The notes beneath the pieces were generated by a model. That model saw nothing but the letters and a program-made list of their open reading frames with translations. It did no database searches and had not been told where the DNA came from. The position numbers and the translations under genes were made by a program. Shown piece after piece: positions 1 to 6,836 of a DNA stretch of 9,484 nucleotides (its first letter is position 1; each line of letters starts with the position of its first letter). Source of the DNA: Pseudoselenomonas ruminantium (GTDB lineage: Bacteria; Bacillota; Negativicutes; Selenomonadales; Selenomonadaceae); assembly GCA_002448495.1 (NCBI GenBank), contig DJYL01000077.1, positions 1-9,484 on the forward strand. The letters are read 5' to 3'.

Positions 1-1
1 A

Positions 2-1492
2 GAACCATCACACACTTTTGGCGAGTATCTCCTCGTTCCCGGCTATTCCTCGGACAAATGCATTCCGGCAAACGTCTCCCTGAAGACGCCGCTGGTCAAA
101 TTCCGCAAGGGTGAGGAACCGAAGATTTCCATGAACATCCCCATGACCTCTGCCATCATGCAGGCGGTTTCCGATGACAACATGGCTATTGCACTGGCCA
201 AAGAGGGCGGTGTGTCCTTCATTTACGGCTCACAGAGCATCGAAGATGAGGCCGCTATGGTTTCCCGGGTAAAACATTATAAATCCGGTTTTGTCAGCAG
301 TGACTCCAACATCAAGCCCTCCACTACTCTGGGCGAAATTTTAGACCTGCTGCAGGATACCGGCCACTCCACCATGGCTGTTACGGAGGACGGCACAGCT
401 AACGGCAAGCTTCTGGGTATCGTCACCAGCCGTGACTACCGCGTTTCCCGCATGTCCATGGATACACCGGCCAGCGAATTTATGACGGCATTTGAAAATC
501 TCGTTTATGCAAAAGCCGAAGAAGTAACCACCATCAGTCAGGCCAACGATATCATTTGGGAGAACAAGCTCAATATGCTCCCGATTATCGACCAAAACCA
601 GCGCCTGCGTTACATGGTCTTCCGCAAAGATTACAATGCCAACAAGGATAACGAGCTGGAACTCATTGATGAAAACAAGCGTTATATTGTCGGTGCCGGC
701 ATTAATACCCGCGACTACGCAGAGCGTGTTCCCGCTCTCCTGAAAGCTGGTGCGGACGTTCTCTGCATTGACTCCTCGGAAGGTTTCTCCGAATGGCAGC
801 GCATTACGCTCAAATACATCCACGAAAACTTCGGCGAAGATGTAAAGGTCGGTGCCGGTAACGTCGTTGACGGCGAAGGCTTCCGCTTCCTGGCTGAAGC
901 TGGTGCGGATTTCATCAAAGTCGGCATTGGCGGCGGCTCCATCTGCATCACCCGCGAAACCAAGGGTATTGGCCGCGGTCAGGCTACGGCACTCATCGAT
1001 GTCTGCCGTGAACGCGACAAGTACTATGAAGAAACGGGCATTTACATTCCGGTTTGCTCCGATGGCGGTATCGTTCATGATTACCACATGACGCTGGCTC
1101 TGGCTATGGGTGCAGATTTCCTCATGCTGGGCCGCTACTTCTCCCGTTTTGACGAAAGCCCGACGGACAAGGTCAAAGTCAACGGCACTTACTACAAGGA
1201 ATACTGGGGCGAAGGCTCCAACCGCGCCCGCAACTGGCAACGCTACGATTTGGGCGGCGCCAAGAAACTCTCCTTTGAAGAAGGTGTTGACTCCTATGTT
1301 CCGTATGCCGGTCCGTTAAAGGACAATGTGGGCACAACTCTGGCCAAGATTCGCAGCACCATGTGCAACTGCGGTTCCCTGTCGCTGCCTGAATTCCGCG
1401 ACAAGGCAAAACTTACGCTGGTATCGGCAACCAGTATCGTGGAAGGCGGTTCCCATGACGTAATCCTGCGTGACCGTCTGGGCAGAGATTAA
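2..1492 (+). CDS. guaB: IMP dehydrogenase, 5'-truncated by the window edge
   Basis: Oxidises IMP to XMP with NAD+, the committed cytoplasmic step of guanine nucleotide synthesis. The frame is open from base 2, so the gene starts left of the window; 496 residues are visible. The reading begins [14 protein letters not shown], the usual N-terminus of this family, so only a few residues should be missing. The first in-frame ATG inside the window (131) falls inside the barrel and is not the start. The catalytic-loop cysteine lies in [10 protein letters not shown] (Cys codon 944-946), the flap Arg-Tyr pair in [11 protein letters not shown] (codons 1241-1246), and the nucleotide-binding SDGG and LGRYF segments follow the loop. 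A CBS-pair (Bateman) insert lies at about 290-690. From memory the sequence is very close to Tritrichomonas foetus IMPDH (503 residues) through loop, flap and C-terminus. A terminator follows directly. Identification is secure; the exact start cannot be seen. Confidence 0.96.
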   Translation, partial: EPSHTFGEYLLVPGYSSDKCIPANVSLKTPLVKFRKGEEPKISMNIPMTSAIMQAVSDDNMAIALAKEGGVSFIYGSQSIEDEAAMVSRVKHYKSGFVSSDSNIKPSTTLGEILDLLQDTGHSTMAVTEDGTANGKLLGIVTSRDYRVSRMSMDTPASEFMTAFENLVYAKAEEVTTISQANDIIWENKLNMLPIIDQNQRLRYMVFRKDYNANKDNELELIDENKRYIVGAGINTRDYAERVPALLKAGADVLCIDSSEGFSEWQRITLKYIHENFGEDVKVGAGNVVDGEGFRFLAEAGADFIKVGIGGGSICITRETKGIGRGQATALIDVCRERDKYYEETGIYIPVCSDGGIVHDYHMTLALAMGADFLMLGRYFSRFDESPTDKVKVNGTYYKEYWGEGSNRARNWQRYDLGGAKKLSFEEGVDSYVPYAGPLKDNVGTTLAKIRSTMCNCGSLSLPEFRDKAKLTLVSATSIVEGGSHDVILRDRLGRD

Positions 1493-1505
1493 TCTTTAAC
1501 CAAAC

Positions 1506-1550
1506 AAAAAGCTTTGCTGACAGTTTATTCACCTGCCGGCAAAGCTTTTT
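1506..1550 (+). terminator. Rho-independent terminator of guaB
   Basis: A perfect 12-bp inverted repeat (AAAAAGCTTTGC at 1506-1517 and its complement at 1539-1550) encloses a 21-base loop and ends in a T run, 13 bases after the guaB stop codon. Because the left arm begins with five A, it could also stop transcription on the other strand, but no minus-strand gene approaches it here. Confidence 0.88.
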
Positions 1551-1579
1551 CTAATTTTATGGTAATCCCGCCTCTATTC

Positions 1580-1595
1580 GTGTTATACTTAACAC
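1580..1595 (+). promoter_or_regulatory. Extended -10 promoter inside a palindromic operator candidate
   Basis: TGTTATACT (1581-1589) matches an extended -10 element: TG, one base, then TATACT at 1584-1589. No good -35 hexamer lies 16-18 bases upstream, which fits an extended -10 promoter. The same bases form a perfect inverted repeat, GTGTTA-TACT-TAACAC (1580-1595). A dimeric regulator bound there would block RNA polymerase. The promoter reading is fairly good; the operator role is inferred from symmetry and position. Confidence 0.6.
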
Positions 1596-1610
1596 AAATG
1601 AAGCATCCAC

Positions 1611-1616
1611 AGGAGG
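1611..1616 (+). promoter_or_regulatory. Ribosome binding site fixing the TTG start at 1624
   Basis: AGGAGG sits 7 bases before TTG 1624. No ATG or GTG at suitable spacing is in frame, so this near-ideal site decides the non-ATG start of the VTT-domain gene. Confidence 0.8.
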
Positions 1617-1623
1617 AATAATT

Positions 1624-2319
1624 TTGCAATTCACGAAATCATTAAAAATCGTAAAACTTGTGGCACTCGCTGCCATCGTTTTGCTTTTTGTTGTCATTCA
1701 CCTGCTTAATCCCGCATTTCTTCCCCATATGTGCGGGCTGCTTGCCCGGGGAGATATTCAGGAAACTGCGGGGTATATTGCCTCCTTTGGCTCTGGAGCT
1801 GTGGTGTTCAGTTTCCTGTTGACCCTTTTCGTCAATGCTCTGGGCTTCCCGCCGGCCATCATCTTTTCCACAGCCAATACGTTAATTTTTGGCATTGGCT
1901 GGGGAATTTTTCTTTCCGTTGTTGCGGAAACCGTGGGCGTTGCCATCAGTTTCATCCTGCTGCGTTTTTTCTTTCGGGAGGCTGCGGAAAAAATCATCAA
2001 CCGCAATAAGACCTTATCCAATCTGGATAAGTACAGCGGCAGCCGTGGTTTCGTCGTGATGCTGATCGCCCGCATGGTTCCTTATTTGCCTTCCGTAATG
2101 CTCAATGCCATCGGCGCCCTCTCTGCTATGCGCTTCCGGGATTACGTCATCGCCTCCTTTGTGGGCAAGTTCCCTTCCACCGGAATTGAAGCCATTATCG
2201 GGCACGATGCTATTACGCAGCAGGAAGACCCCACCCGCATGGTTGTCGTCATTATTTTCGCCATTGTCCTCATCGTTGGTGCATGGCTTTATGAGCGCCA
2301 TGAACAGAGAAAGAAGTGA
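1624..2319 (+). CDS. TVP38/TMEM64 (VTT domain, DedA-like) membrane protein
   Basis: A 231-residue integral membrane protein started by TTG with an AGGAGG site 7 bases upstream. Hydrophobic segments lie at about residues 9-28, 54-75, 77-113, 142-195 (broken by polar family motifs) and 206-223, with a basic C-terminal tail ending ERHEQRKK. The VTT core is recognisable in the re-entrant part around GFPPAIIF (74-81) with glycine-rich GIGWGIF, and in LIARMVPYLPSVMLNAIGAL (147-166), which carries the Arg and the paired prolines typical of the family; a GKFPST segment follows. DedA/VTT relatives act as lipid scramblases or carriers, including for undecaprenyl phosphate; the substrate of this one is unknown. 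It is the first gene of a two-gene unit and ends 6 bases before an exported phosphatase gene. Family assignment is strong, exact function open. Confidence 0.88.
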   Translation: MQFTKSLKIVKLVALAAIVLLFVVIHLLNPAFLPHMCGLLARGDIQETAGYIASFGSGAVVFSFLLTLFVNALGFPPAIIFSTANTLIFGIGWGIFLSVVAETVGVAISFILLRFFFREAAEKIINRNKTLSNLDKYSGSRGFVVMLIARMVPYLPSVMLNAIGALSAMRFRDYVIASFVGKFPSTGIEAIIGHDAITQQEDPTRMVVVIIFAIVLIVGAWLYERHEQRKK

Positions 2320-2325
2320 TTTGTC

Positions 2326-3585
2326 TTGCAGCTTTCACGTCGGAGATTTATTGCATTAACCGGAAAAATTATTCTGCTCTTCGGTCTCGGCGGCGTCTTC
2401 CCACGGCTTGCGGCAGCCGCCAGTGACACACTGCCCATTGAGGCTCTGCGCCAGCTGATAACCGCTGACCCGCGCACCTCCCGCACCATCATGTGGCAGA
2501 GCAAAACGCCATTGGAAGGATGCCGCCTGCAGTACCGGGCAGCCGGCGGAAACTTCCAAAATCTGCCGGTCATTCAGGAAAGCCTTAATGAAGACCGGGT
2601 GACCAACTACTATTATACGGCTTATCTAAAAAATCTTACTCCTGCCACCAATTATCAGTATCGCATTTGGCAGAACAATATCGCCACTCCCTGGCAGGAA
2701 TTTATTACCGCGCCTGCAGAAATAACCGAGTTTTCTGCCCTAATCTTCTGCGATTCCCAATGCGGACAAACTTACGACGGCTGGGGGCAAGCCTTCCGCA
2801 CCGCCTGGCAGCGCCATCCGGCAGCCCATTTCTTTGCCATTGTCGGCGATATTGTCGATAATGGGCAGCAGGAATGGCAATGGCAGAATTTCTTTGCCGC
2901 CATTGCCGATATACTGCCACAGAAATTATTCATCCCGGTGATGGGCAACCACGAATGCTACAGCCTGATATGGAAATTCTGCCGTCCCCGCCGCTATGAA
3001 CTAAGCTACAATCTCCCGGCTAACGGCGATACGGAACTTCAGAATTATTATTATTCCTACGATTACGGCCCCGTGCATTTTATCGTTCTGAATACGCAAA
3101 TGCTGGAGCTAAAAGATATTCATCCCCACCTTCTGGAAACGCAAAAAAACTGGCTGCGTCAGGATGCAAAAAACCACCCGGCCCGATGGCGGGTGGTACT
3201 CATGCACAAGGATATTCTCGCCTACGATGAATATCAGGAGGGAACAAAAACCATGATGAGCATCAGCGATACCGGCTATGCCTTTATGCCTGTCTTTGAC
3301 GAACTGGGCATTGATTTGGTTCTCACCGGTCACATGCACACCTACCGCAACCGGGGACATATCCATCACCTGAAGCCTGCCGACAAAGGCCCGGTCTACA
3401 TCATGAGCGGCCCTATCGGCAACCAGCAATACCATGTTCCCGCTGACAAAACATTTGACCGGTCAGCCATCTACCAGCCAACGCCCGAAAATTACCTGCT
3501 GCTCTCCGCCAGCACAGAAAAACTAACCGTAACCTGCTACACCGCAGCCGGTGAATTAATCGAAACCACCGAACTATCTCATTAA
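2326..3585 (+). CDS. Tat-exported calcineurin-like metallophosphoesterase with purple-acid-phosphatase-type N-terminal domain
   Basis: 419 residues, probably hydrolysing phosphate esters outside the cytoplasmic membrane. The TTG start is forced: the preceding in-frame stop is the TGA of the upstream gene, and the first in-frame ATG (residue 56) would lose the signal. The N-terminus LSRRRFIALTG (residues 3-13) plus a hydrophobic stretch to about 31 matches a twin-arginine signal, suggesting export folded and with metal loaded. Residues about 50-130 look like the fibronectin-III-like domain of purple acid phosphatases (IMWQS, YQYRIW, FITAP). Metal-site motifs come in order: DSQ (143-145), GDIVDNG (174-180), GNHE (207-210), H294 in VLMHKD, and GHMH (335-338). 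The first motif has Gln where DxH is common, and GDxxD replaces the GDxxY of true purple enzymes, so a coloured Fe-Tyr centre is not expected. The ribosome site is weak (AAGAAG), so coupling to the upstream gene is likely. Confidence 0.9.
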   Translation: MQLSRRRFIALTGKIILLFGLGGVFPRLAAAASDTLPIEALRQLITADPRTSRTIMWQSKTPLEGCRLQYRAAGGNFQNLPVIQESLNEDRVTNYYYTAYLKNLTPATNYQYRIWQNNIATPWQEFITAPAEITEFSALIFCDSQCGQTYDGWGQAFRTAWQRHPAAHFFAIVGDIVDNGQQEWQWQNFFAAIADILPQKLFIPVMGNHECYSLIWKFCRPRRYELSYNLPANGDTELQNYYYSYDYGPVHFIVLNTQMLELKDIHPHLLETQKNWLRQDAKNHPARWRVVLMHKDILAYDEYQEGTKTMMSISDTGYAFMPVFDELGIDLVLTGHMHTYRNRGHIHHLKPADKGPVYIMSGPIGNQQYHVPADKTFDRSAIYQPTPENYLLLSASTEKLTVTCYTAAGELIETTELSH

Positions 3586-3646
3586 ACCGCGAACACAGCA
3601 AAACAAATATTACCAGCCCCACCGGCACCTTAGCACATATACTTAT

Positions 3647-4366
3647 TCATCTAACCGGCTGCACCGCAGGCAATTCCACACAATCCTCTTTCACTTCATG
3701 CACCACCAGTTCAATACTGGTCGCTTCCACAATCGCATCCATAATCGTCTCTGCCTGAACACTTTCCTCTGATTTTACTGGCACAATCGGAGACAATTCC
3801 ACGGTTTCCTGTGTTGCTGCATTCAGCTGCGGTACACCATTAACCGGCTGAATCGGTGGAAGTTCCCATGTATCCTTATCCACTGCCGGCGCAGGTTTAA
3901 CCGGATTTGTATTTGCCTGCGAAACATTTTTCGGTGCTGCAGGCTGTGGCGCTGCCGTAATCTTTGACGGCTGAATGGGACGCGGTGAGATAATGGCTGG
4001 TATATCTGTCTTTTCGCCCCGCTTTTGCGCCTTCCGTTCCCTATCGATATCTGCCGCTGTAATAATTATGGGAACCGCCTTATTCTTCCTCTGAACAGCT
4101 TTCTGTTCCTCAACCAATTCCGTCTGAGACTTCACGGCTGCCCAGCGCAAACGGGAATTCAGTTCAGGAAGATTGGAAACCGCCTTTTCCACTGCTTCCG
4201 CTGCCTTGGAAGCAGTCTGCTGCCCTTTATCGTCCTGCACCAGCCGAGAATGGAACAGCGTTCCGGTGTCCACTGTAGAAACCTGATTTTCTGCTGCCTG
4301 TATCACCGCTCCCGTCATCATCATGCTTATGAATACGGCTATACCCAGTGCCTTACTCTGCTTCAT
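3647..4366 (-). CDS. Exported proline/alanine-rich protein with repeated ELPxIxPV-like motif, function unknown
   Basis: I chose ATG 4366 because GGGGG (4376-4380 read on the minus strand) lies 9 bases before it; two TTG codons just upstream (to 4372) are alternatives. The protein (239 residues) starts with a basic tip and hydrophobic stretch ending AVIQAA, a plausible signal peptide cleaved near residue 25. No lipobox Cys is present. The middle is charged and probably helical (EAVEKAVSNLPELNSRLRW, then Lys/Arg/Glu-rich to about 120). Residues about 122-165 are rich in Pro, Ala and Lys. The C-terminal part repeats a nine-residue motif three times, WELPPIQPV, VELSPIVPV and VELPAVQPV, the last next to the C-terminus (PVR). 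I do not recognise a family. A periplasmic or envelope-attached role is inferred from signal and composition. It has its own leader after the terminator of the preceding gene. Confidence 0.75.
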   Translation of the reverse strand: MKQSKALGIAVFISMMMTGAVIQAAENQVSTVDTGTLFHSRLVQDDKGQQTASKAAEAVEKAVSNLPELNSRLRWAAVKSQTELVEEQKAVQRKNKAVPIIITAADIDRERKAQKRGEKTDIPAIISPRPIQPSKITAAPQPAAPKNVSQANTNPVKPAPAVDKDTWELPPIQPVNGVPQLNAATQETVELSPIVPVKSEESVQAETIMDAIVEATSIELVVHEVKEDCVELPAVQPVR

Positions 4367-4400
4367 CAACAAAATCCCCCAATGGCTTGCGCCCTTAATT

Positions 4401-4418
4401 TCTCTAAAAATCTCTAAA
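4401..4418 (-). repeat. Tandem 8-bp direct repeat upstream of the proline-rich gene
   Basis: TTTAGAGA occurs twice on the minus strand (4411-4418 and 4401-4408), start to start exactly 10 bp, one helical turn, 35-52 bases before the start codon. It may be a regulator site or part of an AT-rich promoter whose hexamers I cannot define. Direct sight is the repeat only. Confidence 0.4.
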
Positions 4419-4426
4419 CATAAATA

Positions 4427-4463
4427 AAATTCGGCAGGATATTGAAAAAATCCTGCCGAATTT
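4427..4463 (-). terminator. Rho-independent terminator after the exported DxDxDG protein gene
   Basis: A perfect 14-bp inverted repeat (AAATTCGGCAGGAT at 4427-4440 and its complement at 4450-4463) has a 9-base loop. It begins 3 bases beyond the TAA stop of the minus-strand gene at 4467, and read on that strand the right side continues into TTTTATTTAT. It separates this gene from the proline-rich gene downstream, which therefore probably has its own promoter. Confidence 0.88.
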
Positions 4464-4466
4464 CGT

Positions 4467-5132
4467 TTATTTTTCCGTAAAGCTTACAACACCCTTTTGG
4501 AAACTATCAATGGCTGTATCACGCAGTTCCGGGTTGTCAATCAACTGTATCGAATACCGGCCGCCCTTATTCCCACGGAAGAAGGTAACCGCCATCTGAC
4601 TGTTCGCCGTAGCCACGGTATCCGGCTGGCCATCACCATCTGTATCGATTTCCATTTCCTTTGCCGTGATTGCATAGATCGCTTTATCCGTTGCATTACG
4701 ATTAATCAGTTCAATAGCCTCATAACCATTGCTATTCATCAGGCCATTCAAATAGCTTTTGGCCGCTTCTTCATCAATCGTATTCAAATCCGGTACTTTG
4801 CTATCCTCGAAAGCATTTTTAATAATTACCCAAGCATGGTTAATGGTATAGCCTTCATTAGCAAATATCAAAATTTCTCCTTCCTTGCCTTCATACAAGG
4901 AATCAGCAGGAATGACATTCGGTTTCTGCGGGCAGTTGATGGTATAGCCATACTTTGTGCTGGTATAAACATAGCTGTTAACACCCTTTTCAGCAGGTGC
5001 CTGCTCTGTCTGCACCTGTACCGCCTCTGTCTGAGGCGCTTTCTTTTTGGCATCAGCCTGATTCATACCTGTGCCCATAAACACAATTCCCATCAGTCCT
5101 AAAGCTGTGATAATCTTTGTTTTTTTGTTCAT
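4467..5132 (-). CDS. Exported hypothetical protein with DxDxDG calcium-loop-like motif
   Basis: Starts at ATG 5132, 9 bases after an AGAGAGG ribosome site; the in-frame ATG at 5153 overlaps that site and is less likely. 221 residues. The N-terminus MNKKTKIITALGLMGIVFMG followed by NQADAKKK looks like a signal peptide cleaved near ADA; there is no lipobox Cys. A short Gln/Pro/Ala linker leads to a globular domain from about residue 45 (YTSTKYGYTINCP) ending GVVSFTEK. This order of strands, with aromatic start and closing SF, resembles the PsbP/Mog1-like fold of small exported domains; that is an impression, not a match. DTDGDGQPDT near residues 166-175 fits the DxDxDGxxD calcium loop of dockerin/thrombospondin-3 type. 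It lies 57 bases after the helicase gene with no terminator between, so shared transcription is likely. Function unknown. Confidence 0.8.
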   Translation of the reverse strand: MNKKTKIITALGLMGIVFMGTGMNQADAKKKAPQTEAVQVQTEQAPAEKGVNSYVYTSTKYGYTINCPQKPNVIPADSLYEGKEGEILIFANEGYTINHAWVIIKNAFEDSKVPDLNTIDEEAAKSYLNGLMNSNGYEAIELINRNATDKAIYAITAKEMEIDTDGDGQPDTVATANSQMAVTFFRGNKGGRYSIQLIDNPELRDTAIDSFQKGVVSFTEK

Positions 5133-5189
5133 CGTACATAACCTCTCTAACATAATGGGATTCCTAAATTCAAACTCTGTTGTATGATA

Positions 5190-6767
5190 TCAACGCTTGC
5201 GGGCAGGTTCCACATTTACCTTATAGCCCTTCACCGTATTGCGGTGCATAGCGCTCATAACGCGTTCCGCTACATCTTCCGGCACTTCCACAAAGGTGAA
5301 CTTGTCGTAAATATTGATTACGCCAATGGTCGCCCCCGGAATATCGGCTTCATCGGCTATCGCTCTTACAATATCTGACGGACGGATTTTCTGGCTGCGG
5401 CCAATGTTCAAGAACAAGCGTACCATGCCCGGTGCGCCGCCCGTATCGCCAAAAGCACCGTTTTCCTTATCCTCATCCTTGAAGCCTTCCAAAGAGAGTT
5501 TCAGGGCAGCGGCGGCAATATCCACCATATCGAAGCCTTCCGCAGCCACATCAGAGATAATCTCATGGTAATCGTCATAATGATTCTGCTGCAATGTTTT
5601 AACCAGACGTTCCTGCACCAAATCCTTCTGCCGTTCCAACAGGTCAGAAGCCGTCGGCAGTTCCTTGCGCTGAATCTTCGTATGCGCCAGTTTCATGATA
5701 AGGCGCAGCTGGCGGTATTCCTTGGGCTCGATAAAGGTCATGGCCACGCCCTTGCGCCCGGCACGACCCGTACGGCCAATGCGATGCACATAGGATTCAT
5801 GGTCCTGCGGAATATCGAAGTTGATGACATGGGTAATATCGTCAATATCAATCCCACGCGCTGCTACATCTGTGGCAATCAGAATATCAATGCGCCCTTC
5901 GCGGAAACGCTTCATAACCCGGTCACGCTGAATCTGGGATAAATCCCCATGCAGGCCGCCGGCAGAATATCCGCGGGCATCCAGTGAAGCCGCCAGATCA
6001 TCCACCGCCCGCTTGGTACGGCAGAAAATAATTAGCTTGCCCGTCTCCTCCACATCCAGTACGCGGCACAAGCCTTCAAATTTTTCCCGCGTCTCATAAT
6101 AAAGCTGGTCAATAAGCGGAACCGTAAGATTCTCTTTGGTAATCGTGATACGCTGGGGATGCTGCATATAACGGCGGGAGAGCTTTTCAATCGGGCCCGG
6201 CATAGTGGCGGAAAAGAGCAAGGTCTGCCGTCCGTCCGGAATCTGCCGGATGATGTTTTCAATATCGTCAATAAAGCCCATATCAAGCATTTCATCGGCT
6301 TCATCCAGCACCAGCGTATTCACCGTCCCCAGTTCCAATGTACCGCGGTTCAGATGGTCAAGCAGACGTCCCGGCGTACCCACGACAACATGCACTCCAC
6401 GCTTCAAGGCGCGAATCTGGCGGTCAATGGACTGCCCGCCATAAATGGGCAGCGTACGCACCCGCTTGAACTTACCGATTTTATTGAGTTCTTCCGCTGT
6501 CTGAATGGCCAGTTCTCTGGTCGGCGTCAGGATGAGCGCCTGCACCTTGTGGATTTTTTCCGTGACCTTCTCCACCGTGGGAATGCCAAACGCTGCCGTC
6601 TTTCCCGTACCCGTCTGGGCCTGACCGATTACATCATGCCCTTCTAAAGTCAACGGAATCGTCTGCGCCTGTATCGGCGAAGGCTCCTCAAAGCCCATCT
6701 CCCTAAGTGCCTGCAGCACCTTGCGGCTAAGTTCAATCTCACCAAAGTTTTTAAGTTCCTGTTTCAA
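5190..6767 (-). CDS. deaD: DEAD-box ATP-dependent RNA helicase with DbpA-type C-terminal RNA-binding domain
   Basis: Unwinds RNA with ATP in the cytoplasm, probably in ribosome assembly, cold adaptation or mRNA decay. I start it at TTG 6767 because GGAGG lies 6 bases upstream; the longer frame from GTG 6812 has no ribosome site and an unlikely N-terminus. The 525 residues carry all core motifs in order: Q motif (FGEIELS...PSPIQAQTIP, 8-38), AQTGTGKT (50-57), PTRELA (82-87), TPGR (131-134), DEAD (155-158), SAT (186-188), TDVAARGID (299-307) and HRIGRTGRAGR (328-338). After a charged linker, residues about 448-525 form a DbpA/CsdA-type RNA-recognition domain (VRLFLNIGRSQKI, then DKFTFVEVPE) with a basic end, PARKR. 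This favours the DeaD/CsdA or DbpA/YxiN subgroups; the exact orthologue is unsure. It follows rimO by 69 bases. Confidence 0.95.
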   Translation of the reverse strand: MKQELKNFGEIELSRKVLQALREMGFEEPSPIQAQTIPLTLEGHDVIGQAQTGTGKTAAFGIPTVEKVTEKIHKVQALILTPTRELAIQTAEELNKIGKFKRVRTLPIYGGQSIDRQIRALKRGVHVVVGTPGRLLDHLNRGTLELGTVNTLVLDEADEMLDMGFIDDIENIIRQIPDGRQTLLFSATMPGPIEKLSRRYMQHPQRITITKENLTVPLIDQLYYETREKFEGLCRVLDVEETGKLIIFCRTKRAVDDLAASLDARGYSAGGLHGDLSQIQRDRVMKRFREGRIDILIATDVAARGIDIDDITHVINFDIPQDHESYVHRIGRTGRAGRKGVAMTFIEPKEYRQLRLIMKLAHTKIQRKELPTASDLLERQKDLVQERLVKTLQQNHYDDYHEIISDVAAEGFDMVDIAAAALKLSLEGFKDEDKENGAFGDTGGAPGMVRLFLNIGRSQKIRPSDIVRAIADEADIPGATIGVINIYDKFTFVEVPEDVAERVMSAMHRNTVKGYKVNVEPARKR

Positions 6768-6772
6768 AAAGT

Positions 6773-6779
6773 TCCTCCA
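6773..6779 (-). promoter_or_regulatory. Ribosome binding site deciding the helicase TTG start
   Basis: On the minus strand CTGGAGGAAC ends just before TTTTTG; the GGAGG core is 6 bases from TTG 6767 and itself lies inside the longer possible frame from GTG 6812. This placement supports the shorter protein. Confidence 0.75.
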
Positions 6780-6836
6780 GATAAAATATAAACATATTAG
6801 GTCTATCGTCACGCAACGCCCATTAAAGAGCGCTGG

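Noticed and set aside
341..1240. Long minus-strand open frame (about 300 codons) inside guaB
   Set aside because: It lies wholly antisense to a clearly conserved enzyme, has no ribosome site or recognisable domain, and is explained by the codon bias of the sense gene.
3586..3646. Shared terminator between the convergent phosphatase and proline-rich genes
   Set aside because: I searched the 61 bases on both strands and found no stable stem followed by a T run; only short CCGG-containing direct matches.
4497..5102. Plus-strand open frame of about 200 codons opposite the exported DxDxDG protein
   Set aside because: The minus-strand frame has a signal peptide, good ribosome site and terminator right after its stop; the plus frame has none of these.
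6768..6812. Longer helicase N-terminus from GTG 6812
   Set aside because: It lacks a ribosome site and would add residues not typical before the Q motif, while TTG 6767 has GGAGG at 6 bases.
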